Assembly: GCF_000152705.1 (NCBI RefSeq) | Contig: NZ_CH672413.1 | Coordinates: 3,042,139 to 3,106,138 of the forward strand | Length of the DNA: 64,000 nt | Source of the DNA: Janibacter sp. HTCC2649 | GTDB lineage: Bacteria; Actinomycetota; Actinomycetes; Actinomycetales; Dermatophilaceae | Reading direction: 5' to 3' | Part shown: positions 50,766 through 58,774 of the stretch, piece after piece | Layout: each line of letters begins with the position of its first letter | Position numbering within the stretch: position 1 is the first letter of the stretch | Program-made: the position numbers and the translations under genes | The notes under the pieces: generated by a model | Databases searched by the model: none | What the model was told of the DNA's origin: nothing | The model's input: the letters and a program-made list of their open reading frames with translations, nothing else

Positions 50766-51203
50766 CTAGGCCCCCTCGATGAGACCGTTGAGGATGCGGG
50801 CCAGGGTTGCGCGGTCGCGGTCGCTGAGGTCGGCGAAGTAGCTCTCGTGGTCAGCCCGGCGCGCGGTGTCGAGCTCGTCGAGCACCTTGCGCCCGTCGGC
50901 GGTGAGCGAGACCTGGGTGGCGCGACGGTCGGTCGGATCCGGCTCGCGCACCACGAAGCCACGCTTCTCGAGGGAGTCGACGACGTCGGTCACCGAGCGA
51001 GGCGCGATCCGCAGGTGTTGGGCAACAACCCCGAGCCGGGTGGGCTCGTGCGACCCGATGACCCGCAGCGCTCGCGACTCGTGCGGCGTCACACCCCAGG
51101 GCTCGAGCGTCTCCGCGAACCGACGGCGCAGCCCCCGGGCCACCTGCATGACGAGCTCGCCCAGAGCGGGTTCGGAGGTGGACGAGGAGGGGGCGGGCGG
51201 CAT
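50766..51203 (-). CDS. MarR-family transcriptional regulator
   Basis: A 145-residue MarR protein. The winged helix reads VVAQHLRIAPRSVTDVVDSLEKRGFVVREPDPTDRRATQVSLTADGRKVLDEL, with the wing residues DPTDRR intact. It is divergent from a multidrug ABC exporter gene with a palindromic site between them, so it probably represses that gene and itself. The adjacent IclR gene follows without a gap. Confidence 0.9.
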   Translation of the reverse strand: MPPAPSSSTSEPALGELVMQVARGLRRRFAETLEPWGVTPHESRALRVIGSHEPTRLGVVAQHLRIAPRSVTDVVDSLEKRGFVVREPDPTDRRATQVSLTADGRKVLDELDTARRADHESYFADLSDRDRATLARILNGLIEGA

Positions 51204-51231
51204 ACGGGAATAGTAGTCGTCTTTACTCCGT

Positions 51232-51250
51232 TTGACTCATTGTGAGTTAA
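51232..51250. promoter_or_regulatory. Palindromic MarR operator candidate
   Basis: ACTCA-TTG-TGAGT is a perfect 13-bp palindrome (51235-51247) that extends to TTGACTCA/TGAGTTAA with one mismatch. It lies between the divergent MarR and ABC exporter starts, about 60 bp before the exporter ATG and 30 bp before the MarR start. It is a plausible MarR box. Confidence 0.6.
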
Positions 51251-51307
51251 CCTCACCAATTACTCTTCAACTGCAGGACTTCAGCACCAACAGAAGGGAG
51301 AGCCTCC

Positions 51308-53194
51308 ATGACAGTCACAACTCATGAAGCTCCCAAGGACACATCGACCCGCCTCCCCGGCGGCAAAGGCATGGGCGTCGGCGGCGGCCGTGGCGGCGGA
51401 GGTGGGCCGATGAAGATCGACCCGCGCGACCGAGCCCAGCTCGAGTTCGCCCCCGTCCCGCTCAAGCGGGTCACCAACCTCTTCCGCGGCTTCGGCCGCC
51501 CCATCGGCATCGTCACCGCAATCATCGTGGCGACGTCCGTGGTCTCCATGGCCCAGCCGTTCCTCGTCCGCGAGGTCGTCGACACGGCCATCCCCCAGCA
51601 GGACGTGCGCCTGCTCATCCTCTCCGTCGCCGCGATGGTCGCCGTCGCCGCGACCACCCAGCTCCTCGGTGTCGTTCAGACCTGGATGTCCACCGGTGTG
51701 GGCCAGCGCGTCATGCACCGCCTGCGCACCGACCTCTTCGCCCACCTGCAGCAGCAGTCGCTGGGCTTCTTCACCCGCACCCGGGCAGGCGAGGTCCAGT
51801 CGCGCCTCACCAACGACATCAACGGCATGCAGGGCGTCGTCACCACGACCGCGACCTCCATCGCCTCCAACCTCACGACCGCGATCGCCACGTCCGTCGC
51901 GATGGTCGCCCTCTCCTGGCGCCTGAGCCTCCTCTCGCTCATCGTCATCCCGCCGGCCGTGTGGATGACCCGACGCGTCGCGCTCATTCGCCGCGAGGTG
52001 ACCGCGCGCCAGCAGGCTCGTCGCGCCGACCTCAACGTGCAGATCGAGGAGGGCCTGTCCGTCTCGGGTGTGCGCCTCTCCAAGACGCTCGGCGCCGGTC
52101 GTCGTCAAGCCGAACGCTTCGCCGACACCTCGTCCGAACTCGTCGAGCTCGAGCTCCGCAGTCAGCTCGCCGGTCGCTGGCGCATGGCCACGATGCAGAT
52201 CATCTTCTCGGCCATCCCCGCCCTCATCTACCTGGTGGCCGGGCTCCCCGCGACCTCCGGTGGCATGACCATCGGAACCCTCATCGCCTTCACCACCCTC
52301 CAGGCCGGCATCTTCCGCCCGCTCATGGGACTGCTCAACGTCGGCGCCCAGTGGGTGTCCTCGATGGCCCTGTTCTCAAGGGTTTTCGAGTACCTCGACC
52401 TCATCCCCGACGTCGCAGCCCCTGTCGCGCCCGTCGCCCTCGACCCCGCGAACGTGCGCGGCGAGGTGCGCTTCGAGAACGTCAACTTTGCGTATGCCGC
52501 TGACTCACCTCTCGCTGTGGCCGACGTCAACGCTGTGGTCCCGTCCGGTGGCTCGCTCGCGCTCGTCGGCCACACCGGCTCGGGGAAGTCGACCATCGCC
52601 TCGCTCGTCGCCCGGCTCCACGACCCGACCTCGGGTCGCGTGACCATCGACGGTGTCGACCTGCGCGACCTCGACCCCGAGGTCCTCGCCCGCATCGTCG
52701 GTGTCGTGTCGCAGGAGACCTATCTGGTGCATGCCTCGATCCGCGAGAACCTGCTCCTCGCAGCGCCCGACGCGACCGAAGCCGAACTCTGGCGGGCCCT
52801 CGGCGCCGCCCAGATCGCCGACCTCGTCGGCACTCTGCCCGACGGACTCGACACCCTCGTCGGCGCTCGCGGACACCGGTTCTCAGGTGGCGAGCAGCAG
52901 CGCATCGCCATCGCTCGCACCATCCTGCGCAACCCGCGCGTCCTCGTCCTCGACGAAGCCACGAGTGCCCTCGACAACGACACCGAGCGGGCCGTGCAGA
53001 AGGCTCTCGACGAGCTGGTTCGCGGCCGCACGACGATCACCATCGCTCACCGCCTCTCAACGATCGAGGACGCCGACGAGATCGCGGTCCTCGACCACGG
53101 CCACATCGTCGAGCGGGGCACCCACCGCGAACTCCTCGCGCTGGGAGGCCGCTACGCAGCGCTCGCCGGCACCCCGGCATACGCCACTGTCTGA
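51308..53194 (+). CDS. Multidrug ABC exporter, fused permease-ATPase
   Basis: A 628-residue half-transporter. A glycine-rich N terminus (GGKGMGVGGGRGGGGGP) is followed by six membrane helices (first TAIIVATSVVSMAQPFLVREVVDTAI). The ATPase has Walker A GHTGSGKST, Q-loop VSQETYLVH, signature SGGEQQRIAIAR, Walker B LVLDEATSALD and the switch His in TIAHRLSTI. It should work as a homodimer or with a partner to export drugs or lipids. The divergent MarR gene likely controls it. Confidence 0.93.
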   Translation: MTVTTHEAPKDTSTRLPGGKGMGVGGGRGGGGGPMKIDPRDRAQLEFAPVPLKRVTNLFRGFGRPIGIVTAIIVATSVVSMAQPFLVREVVDTAIPQQDVRLLILSVAAMVAVAATTQLLGVVQTWMSTGVGQRVMHRLRTDLFAHLQQQSLGFFTRTRAGEVQSRLTNDINGMQGVVTTTATSIASNLTTAIATSVAMVALSWRLSLLSLIVIPPAVWMTRRVALIRREVTARQQARRADLNVQIEEGLSVSGVRLSKTLGAGRRQAERFADTSSELVELELRSQLAGRWRMATMQIIFSAIPALIYLVAGLPATSGGMTIGTLIAFTTLQAGIFRPLMGLLNVGAQWVSSMALFSRVFEYLDLIPDVAAPVAPVALDPANVRGEVRFENVNFAYAADSPLAVADVNAVVPSGGSLALVGHTGSGKSTIASLVARLHDPTSGRVTIDGVDLRDLDPEVLARIVGVVSQETYLVHASIRENLLLAAPDATEAELWRALGAAQIADLVGTLPDGLDTLVGARGHRFSGGEQQRIAIARTILRNPRVLVLDEATSALDNDTERAVQKALDELVRGRTTITIAHRLSTIEDADEIAVLDHGHIVERGTHRELLALGGRYAALAGTPAYATV

Positions 53195-53222
53195 AAGCCC
53201 AACCCCCGCTCAACGCAACACA

Positions 53223-53275
53223 ATTCGTCCAATAGGGCACGAATGGCGGGCGCCAAACGTGTCCTATTGGACGAT
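53223..53275. terminator. Imperfect hairpin between convergent genes
   Basis: Arms at 53223-53241 and 53258-53275 pair at 17 of about 19 positions, with CCAATAGG and CCTATTGG as the core and a 16-nt loop. It overlaps the stop of the convergent small serine-repeat gene. The left arm and adjoining bases recur at 8.09 kb. Confidence 0.65.
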
Positions 53276-53533
53276 TAATGCTGGCGGGTCCGGCCGGGCT
53301 ATACGCTTCGACTGGGTGGAGAGCGCCGACAGGTCGCTCTGGTGCGAGAGCACCGATGCCCGCGACTGGTGTGACAGGGCGGAGAACAGGCTCATCGCCG
53401 AGCCGATCGACCCCAGGGACGCGAACGATCCGACGCTCCCGATCGACAGGACCGAGCCCACGCTGCCGATCGAGAGAATCGAGTGTGAGGACCCGATCGA
53501 CAGGATCGAGCGGTGCGACTTCCACGAGAGCAT
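53264..53533 (-). CDS. Serine-every-third-residue repeat protein
   Basis: An 89-residue protein whose residues 1-75 consist of 25 consecutive tripeptides ending in serine: MLS WKS HRS ILS IGS SHS ILS IGS VGS VLS IGS VGS FAS LGS IGS AMS LFS and so on to TQS. A nine-residue higher-order period (about VGS-VLS-IGS) covers residues 7-51. AGGAGG stands eight bases before the ATG, which supports real translation. No catalytic or membrane-spanning segment is visible, and a basic/proline-rich tail follows (KRIARPDPPALIVQ). Similar short SIGS-type proteins are, to my knowledge, known only as hypothetical. A repeating solenoid or polyproline-like helix is possible. Confidence 0.72.
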   Translation of the reverse strand: MLSWKSHRSILSIGSSHSILSIGSVGSVLSIGSVGSFASLGSIGSAMSLFSALSHQSRASVLSHQSDLSALSTQSKRIARPDPPALIVQ

Positions 53534-53558
53534 TGCTGAATCCTCCTGTGCCACAGCA

Positions 53559-53607
53559 AAACTGAAGGTATGCCGCAGAGCCCAGCTCTGCGGCATACCT
53601 TCAGTTT
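53559..53607. terminator. Perfect 23-bp hairpin with inverted GTATGCCG copies
   Basis: Arms at 53559-53581 and 53585-53607 are perfectly complementary around a three-base loop. The octamers are at 53568-53575 and 53591-53598, and the base of the stem reads AAACTGAAG. It begins 13 bases after the stop of the leftward MMPL gene and lies upstream of the serine-repeat gene. It should terminate the MMPL transcript. Confidence 0.85.
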
Positions 53608-53619
53608 GTCATCTGTGGA

Positions 53620-56187
53620 CTAGGCGCGACCGGCTGAGACCAGTTCGTCGGCGCGCTCGTCCTCATGGTCCGTGCTCTCGGCCGCTTCGGCGTCGGCTTC
53701 GTGCTGGAGGTGGGTGCGCAGCTTCGTGCCCTCGACGTCGAGGTCGGGGAGCAGGCGATCGAGCCAGCGCGGGATCCACCAGGCCTTGTCGCCGAGCAGG
53801 TGAAGCACCGCCGGGGTGAGGGTCATGCGCACGAGGAAGGCGTCGACGGCCACACCGATCGCGAGGCCCAGACCCATCGGCCGGATCATCGTGAGGTGGG
53901 CGAAGATGAAGCCCGCGAAGACCGCAATCATGATGAGCGCGGCTGCGGCGACGACCTTGTAGCCGTGGCGGAAGCCGGTGCGGATGGCCGTGCGGCTGTC
54001 CTCTCCATGGGCGCGGGCTTCGTGCATGCCGGACACGAGGAACATCTGGTAGTCCATCGCCAGACCGAAGAGCACGCCGATGAGCAGCGTCGGCATGAAG
54101 GGCATGATCGGCCCCGGTCGACTCACCTGCAGCAGGTCACCGAGCCAACCCCACTGGTAGACCGCGACGACGGCGCCGAAGCTCGCGGCCACCGAGAGCA
54201 GGAAGCCGGCGGTTGCCATGAGCGGCACGAGGACCGAGCGGAACACCGCCATGAGCAGCAGCAGTGACAACCCGACGACGAGGGCGACGTAGAGGGGGAG
54301 GGCACCGGCGAGGCGCTGCGAGATCTCGATGTTGGCGACCGTCTGGCCCGTGATGCCGAGCTTGGTGCCGGCGGGCAGGTGCTCCGCGAGGTCATCGATT
54401 TCGTGGACGAGAGCGGTGGTGGATTCGCTCGTCGGGCCTTCGAGGGGGACGACCTGGAAAGCGAGGGTGTCGCGGTCCGCGCTGACTCCGAACGGGACAA
54501 CCCGCTCGACGCCGGGGAGATTGAACAGGGCGCGGCCGTTGCGGTTCTGCATGCCCGCGACCTCGGCCTTGTCGAGCGGCTCGTCGAAGGAGACGACGGC
54601 GATGATCGGCCCGTTGGCTCCGGCACCGAAGTCCTTCTCGATGGTCGTGTAGGAGTGGAAGGCGCTGGAGTCCTTGGGTTCGCTGCTGCCGTCGGGGAGG
54701 CCGAGGCGCAGTGAGAGAGCCGGCACCGCGAGCAGTCCGATGGCCACGACGGTGAGGACGATGGCGCGCCACGGGCGGTTGGTGACGAGGACGGCCCAGC
54801 GGCCGGAGCCTCGGCCGGACGGTCGGGCAGCCTCAGCGGTCGCGGCCTCGCGCCGGCGCCAGGTGCGCTTTGACACGACGCGGCGACCCATGAGGCTGAG
54901 CACTGCGGGTGTGATCGTCAGGGCGACGAGCACCGTCATTGCGACGGTGGCGGCAGCGACGAGGCCCATCTGGGCGAGGATCGGCAGGCCCGACACGGTG
55001 AGTGCACCGAGGGCAATGACGACGGTGGTGCCCGCGACGACGACGGCGTTGCCGGCCGTCCCCGTGGCCAGGCCGATCGAGTGCTGCAGGGCGACGCCGT
55101 CGAGCAGCTGCTGCCGGTGGCGGTTGACGATGAAGAGCGCGTAGTCGATGCCGACCGCGAGGCCGAGCATGAGCGCCAGCGCCGGTGTCATCGAGTTCAT
55201 CTCGAAGAACGCGGTCGCAGCCATCGCGCCGAGCAGCCCGGCACCGACGCCGATGAGGGCGACGAGCAGGGGGAGGCCGGCGGCGATGAGGCTGCCGAGC
55301 ATCACGAGGAGGACGGCGGCGGCGATGCCGAAGCCGATGACCTCACCGATGCCGACGATGCTGCGGGTCTGGAGGATGTCGGCGCTGTAGTCGACGCGCA
55401 GTCCGTCCTTGGCCAGCGCCTCGCCGATCTCGGGCACGTGGAGGCGGATCGCGGGGTCGAGTTGGGCGATGGCCGTGTCGAACTGGATCTGCAGCATGGC
55501 GGTGCTGCCGTCCGCGTTGATGAAGCGCGCCCCGTTGGTCACGCCCAAGAGCCCCTGGCCCTCGGCGAGCTGGACGCGCGCGGCGGCGAGTTTCGGCTCA
55601 GCAGCGTTGAGCTGAGCCAGAATTCCCGCGTTCCCCTTCTCGCGGGCGGGGATCTCGTAGCGCAGCACCCGAGCCTGTTCGCTCTGGCCCTGGCCGGATT
55701 TCTCGAGGTTCGCTAGCTCGGTGCGGGCGGCGGCGAGGTCCTTCTGGCCCTCGGCATAGAGCCACTGACCCTGCTGGAACTTCCAGTCCTGGTCCTTGTA
55801 CTCCTTTTGGCCGGCCGTCACCTTGGCCTGGGAGTCGTCGAGCTGCTTCTGGGTGGCGAAAGGGTTCATCACGGACTTGACGTGGGGAGCCTTCTCCCAG
55901 TCCGCGAGGGTGCGTTCGATGGCGACACGTTGGGCTGCGGTGATCGGGCCGTTCTCGTTCTCGATGGTGATGGTGCCGATGCCGCCCGCAGCGGCCGGAA
56001 TCTCTTGGCCGAGCTGCGACAGCACGGACTGGAACTTCGCGCCGGGGATGCTGATGGCGGACGTCGGGGGCGTGGAAACAGTCGCCATGGCGCCGCCGAG
56101 TCCGGCGAGCACGAGCACCCACGCGACGATGGTGAGCCAGGCGTGGCGGGCGGTGGATCGCCCGACGCGGTAGAGGAAAAGTGCCAT
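53620..56187 (-). CDS. MMPL/RND-family transporter
   Basis: An 855-residue RND-type exporter with two repeats of one plus five helices. Helix 1 begins WLTIVAWVLVLAGLGG. The first extracytoplasmic domain is extended by a long coiled-coil region (about residues 110-205; QKEYKDQDWKFQQGQWLYAEGQKDLAAARTELA-like). First core: GLAVGIDYALFIVNRHRQQ, with the Asp-Tyr of the proton relay. Second core: GVLFGLAMDYQMFLVSGMHEA, with the equivalent Asp-Tyr. This is the mycobacterial membrane protein large family, which exports lipids or drugs. It is coupled two bases after a TetR gene that probably represses it. Confidence 0.92.
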   Translation of the reverse strand: MALFLYRVGRSTARHAWLTIVAWVLVLAGLGGAMATVSTPPTSAISIPGAKFQSVLSQLGQEIPAAAGGIGTITIENENGPITAAQRVAIERTLADWEKAPHVKSVMNPFATQKQLDDSQAKVTAGQKEYKDQDWKFQQGQWLYAEGQKDLAAARTELANLEKSGQGQSEQARVLRYEIPAREKGNAGILAQLNAAEPKLAAARVQLAEGQGLLGVTNGARFINADGSTAMLQIQFDTAIAQLDPAIRLHVPEIGEALAKDGLRVDYSADILQTRSIVGIGEVIGFGIAAAVLLVMLGSLIAAGLPLLVALIGVGAGLLGAMAATAFFEMNSMTPALALMLGLAVGIDYALFIVNRHRQQLLDGVALQHSIGLATGTAGNAVVVAGTTVVIALGALTVSGLPILAQMGLVAAATVAMTVLVALTITPAVLSLMGRRVVSKRTWRRREAATAEAARPSGRGSGRWAVLVTNRPWRAIVLTVVAIGLLAVPALSLRLGLPDGSSEPKDSSAFHSYTTIEKDFGAGANGPIIAVVSFDEPLDKAEVAGMQNRNGRALFNLPGVERVVPFGVSADRDTLAFQVVPLEGPTSESTTALVHEIDDLAEHLPAGTKLGITGQTVANIEISQRLAGALPLYVALVVGLSLLLLMAVFRSVLVPLMATAGFLLSVAASFGAVVAVYQWGWLGDLLQVSRPGPIMPFMPTLLIGVLFGLAMDYQMFLVSGMHEARAHGEDSRTAIRTGFRHGYKVVAAAALIMIAVFAGFIFAHLTMIRPMGLGLAIGVAVDAFLVRMTLTPAVLHLLGDKAWWIPRWLDRLLPDLDVEGTKLRTHLQHEADAEAAESTDHEDERADELVSAGRA

Positions 56188-56189
56188 GG

Positions 56190-56843
56190 TCAGGACTCCT
56201 GGTCCGGATCGGTGGGCTGGGGGAGGGAGAAGGCGGTGAACAGGTGCACGAATGCCTGTTGGAGGAGGTGGAGGTGCAGTTGCCGCGTGCGGTCGTTGAC
56301 GACGCCGCGCGACTGGTCGACCCAGGCCGTGGTCGCGGCATATCCCGCAGACATCACGGCGCCGGCGACGACGCGTGCGTAGAGCGCGTCCATCGACGGG
56401 TCGCGGTCCATGACGGCTCGCGCGATCTGGTCGACCTCGGCGGCTTGGGCCTCCATGAGGAAGAACCTCGCGGCCGAGGACGTCGACGCCTGGCCGAAGC
56501 AGGTGACAGCCTTCTCAAGGACGACCGCGTCGAGCGGCTCCGTGAGGATGGCGGCGAGCGAGTCGCTGATGTTCTCGTCTCCGGGACGGGCGATGAAGCG
56601 ATCGACGAGGCCTGCGATGGCCTGGCGCATCGGCTCCTGGAGCACGAGCTCGACCCGCGGGAAGTAGTTGAAGAACGTGCGGCGCGAGACCCCGGCCCGA
56701 TCGGCGACGGCGTCGGCGGTGACCGCTTCGAAGCCGTGCTCCGCGACGAGCTCCCACGCAGCCTGTTCGAGGCTCTGGACCGTGCGCTCGCGGTTGCGGG
56801 CACGCAGCCCGTCGGTCGCCGCAGCGGCTGGAGTCTCACTCAT
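56190..56843 (-). CDS. TetR-family transcriptional regulator
   Basis: A 217-residue TetR protein. The DNA-binding domain is FEAVTADAVADRAGVSRRTFFNYFPRVELVLQEPM; the C-terminal half is the ligand domain of the TetR_C class seen in exporter regulators. It ends two bases before the MMPL gene. The ATG at 56843 fits the helix-turn-helix start; the frame is open further upstream, through a palindrome. It likely represses its own operon via the inverted repeat at 56865-56898. Confidence 0.88.
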   Translation of the reverse strand: MSETPAAAATDGLRARNRERTVQSLEQAAWELVAEHGFEAVTADAVADRAGVSRRTFFNYFPRVELVLQEPMRQAIAGLVDRFIARPGDENISDSLAAILTEPLDAVVLEKAVTCFGQASTSSAARFFLMEAQAAEVDQIARAVMDRDPSMDALYARVVAGAVMSAGYAATTAWVDQSRGVVNDRTRQLHLHLLQQAFVHLFTAFSLPQPTDPDQES

Positions 56844-56864
56844 GACCGACACGCTAACCACTAA

Positions 56865-56898
56865 GTGCACGACAGTGCAAGTTTGCTCTGTCGTGCAC
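56865..56898. promoter_or_regulatory. Inverted repeat upstream of the TetR-MMPL operon
   Basis: GTGCACGACAG (56865-56875) and CTGTCGTGCAC (56888-56898) are perfect 11-bp inverted repeats around a 12-nt spacer. A smaller dyad TGCAC-GACA-GTGCA overlaps the left half. Located 22 bp before the TetR start, it is a likely autorepression site. Confidence 0.65.
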
Positions 56899-56908
56899 AA
56901 ATCCGTCC

Positions 56909-56945
56909 GGTATGCCGGCCGCGCACCTTTGCGCCCCGGCATACC
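56909..56945. repeat. Hairpin made of two inverted GTATGCCG copies
   Basis: GGTATGCCGG (56909-56918) and CCGGCATACC (56936-56945) pair perfectly over 10 bp around a 17-nt loop. It lies between the TetR promoter region and the hipBA operators, where no gene ends nearby. So it is not obviously a terminator; it is recorded as another inverted pair of the iterated octamer. Confidence 0.7.
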
Positions 56946-56981
56946 TGACGCTTGGGGGTTTCGGTACGGCAGGCCTCGGCT

Positions 56982-57056
56982 ATGCGAGGTTATCCTCGCA
57001 TTTCAACAATGGGAGGATATGCTCCCATTTGAGCATTGCGAGAATAATCTCGCAAT
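56982..57056. promoter_or_regulatory. Three tandem HipB operators upstream of hipBA
   Basis: Three palindromes of one type follow each other: ATGCGAG-N6-CTCGCAT (56982-57001), AATGGGAG-N6-CTCCCATT (57008-57029) and ATTGCGAG-N6-CTCGCAAT (57035-57056). Arm length, six-base spacer and arm sequence are shared. Their centres are exactly 27 bp apart (56991.5, 57018.5, 57045.5). The last ends 18 bp before the hipB ATG. The layout suits cooperative binding by HipB-HipA complexes for autorepression, as known for multiple operators of E. coli hipBA. Confidence 0.82.
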
Positions 57057-57074
57057 GAAGAAACCGGAGGAACC

Positions 57075-57356
57075 ATGGAAGGTCGCACAGTCGCACGCTC
57101 GCAGGCGGCTCTGGGCAAGGAACTGGCTCGGCTGCGGTTTGAGCGTGATCTGACCCAGGAGGACCTTGCACACGCTTTGGGCGTCTCCCGTCGATACATC
57201 TACGAGCTGGAGACGGCTCGCCCCAACCTGTTCGCCACTCGCTTGTTCGAGCTCTTGCGCGAACTCGGCGCCCATCTCGAAGTCGTCTCGCAGACGGCCT
57301 CGGTCCCGCCTGTTGATCCGAACCCGCGGGGCAACCCTCTGGAACAGGACCACTGA
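57075..57356 (+). CDS. hipB: HipB-like antitoxin, XRE family
   Basis: A 93-residue DNA-binding protein. The helix-turn-helix is LGKELARLRFERDLTQEDLAHALGVSRRYIYELETARPNLFATRLFELLRELG, with the C-terminal strand and a tail of about 20 residues. The size and immediate linkage to hipA (stop and start share a base, TGATG) identify it as the antitoxin and repressor of the module. GGAGGAA stands before the ATG. Three operator palindromes lie directly upstream. Confidence 0.9.
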   Translation: MEGRTVARSQAALGKELARLRFERDLTQEDLAHALGVSRRYIYELETARPNLFATRLFELLRELGAHLEVVSQTASVPPVDPNPRGNPLEQDH

Positions 57357-58687
57357 TGGCCCGCGAACCGATGGACGTGTGGCTGTACGGCACTCACATC
57401 GCGACGGTGACCGAGGCATCGCGCCAGCGCGTGTCCTTGCGCTGGACCGAGCAGGCACTGGAGCGCTGGGGACATGGCGCGAACGTGCTCTCAGCGAAGT
57501 TGGACATCGGCACCACGCCGCCGGATGTCACGGTGAGGGCATACATCGACGGGCTTCTGCCCGAAGGAAGCGCACGTGTCAACCAGGCGATGTCAGTTGG
57601 CGTGGCTCCTGACGACACGTACGCCCTCATCGGCGCGCTGGGGCGTGACACGCCTGGCGCAGCCATCTTTGTTCGGGCCGGGGCTGGCGACCCGACCCGG
57701 GCCGGCCACTACGAACCGCTCACTGACGACGAGGTGGGCGAGCGACTCCGTCGCGCCGACGAGTACGCGCCGGCGCAGCCCGGTGTCGTCCATGAGTCCT
57801 CCACTCTGCCGGGCATGGTCCCCAAGATCACGCTGCACCGCGAGCGGGGGTCATGGCAGGCGTGCAAGGACGGTGCCCCGTCGACGTGGATTCTGAAGCG
57901 CGGCGGGCAACTCACCGAAATCGGTGGCGACATCATCGACACGGAGGTGGCGTGCTTGGCCTTGGCGCGCGCCGTCGAGCTCACGACCGTTGACGCCGAA
58001 GTGGTCACATACGGAGAGGTTCGCGGAATCGCCGTGTCGCGATACGACCGCAACGGGCAGCTCGGGCGTGAACACCAAGAGGACCTCGCCCAGGCCATCG
58101 GCCTCAACACCAGCGACCCCAACCGCAAGTTCCAGTGGGGCTCGGCCATGCCATCGCTGCGCGACGCGGCGAACGTGCTGCGCGACGGCGGCGCGAACCA
58201 GGACCCCCTCTTGCGGCTCGTCACGTTCTCCCTGCTGATCGGGAACACAGACCTGCATGCCAAGAACATCTCCTACCTCCGTCATGCCGACGGAAGCGTG
58301 GAACTCTCGCCCGCATACGACGTGGCGATGCATCTGCACCACCGGCCCGACGATCGACGCAACGCGCTCGACATCAACGGAAAGTTCTTGATCGACGCGC
58401 TCACGATTGACGACGTCGTGGCGGAAGGCATGAGTTGGGGACTCCCGGCCGTGCGAGCACGTCGTGTCGTTGCCGACACCGTCGAGGCGGTACGTGCAGC
58501 CCTGGCAGGCATCGATCGCTCGACACATCCCAACGTGAGTGCGGAGGCATGGGCCGTGGTCGACCGGCGCGTACAGGAGGCGACCGATCGGCTGCCTGTC
58601 TCGACCGCTGCCACGAAAAACAGGGCACACCCCCGTGAACGCCTCGCGGGCGGGCGGCGAGGGCCAAAGCGACCGAAGTCGACCTGA
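57356..58687 (+). CDS. hipA: HipA-like serine/threonine kinase toxin
   Basis: A 443-residue kinase with the HipA N-terminal domain (RAYIDGLLPEGSARVNQA, 61-78) and kinase core. The loop that holds the autophosphorylated serine in E. coli HipA reads SSTLPGMVPKITL (148-160). The ATP-binding lysine is in TWILKR (177-182); SRYDR and EDLAQA follow. The catalytic loop is IGNTDLHAKN (295-304) and the metal loop LSPAYDV (317-323). A basic C-terminal tail of about 25 residues (GGRRGPKRPKST) is additional to the usual length. It would arrest growth by phosphorylating a translation factor or tRNA synthetase, unless bound by HipB. Confidence 0.9.
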   Translation: MAREPMDVWLYGTHIATVTEASRQRVSLRWTEQALERWGHGANVLSAKLDIGTTPPDVTVRAYIDGLLPEGSARVNQAMSVGVAPDDTYALIGALGRDTPGAAIFVRAGAGDPTRAGHYEPLTDDEVGERLRRADEYAPAQPGVVHESSTLPGMVPKITLHRERGSWQACKDGAPSTWILKRGGQLTEIGGDIIDTEVACLALARAVELTTVDAEVVTYGEVRGIAVSRYDRNGQLGREHQEDLAQAIGLNTSDPNRKFQWGSAMPSLRDAANVLRDGGANQDPLLRLVTFSLLIGNTDLHAKNISYLRHADGSVELSPAYDVAMHLHHRPDDRRNALDINGKFLIDALTIDDVVAEGMSWGLPAVRARRVVADTVEAVRAALAGIDRSTHPNVSAEAWAVVDRRVQEATDRLPVSTAATKNRAHPRERLAGGRRGPKRPKST

Positions 58688-58774
58688 CCGGGCGGTCGTG
58701 CTGTTGACTGAACACCCCGCCAGGTCGGAAGCCCGGACTCTGGTGAATTGGGGCTGGGCGACTGAGGTGGAGAT

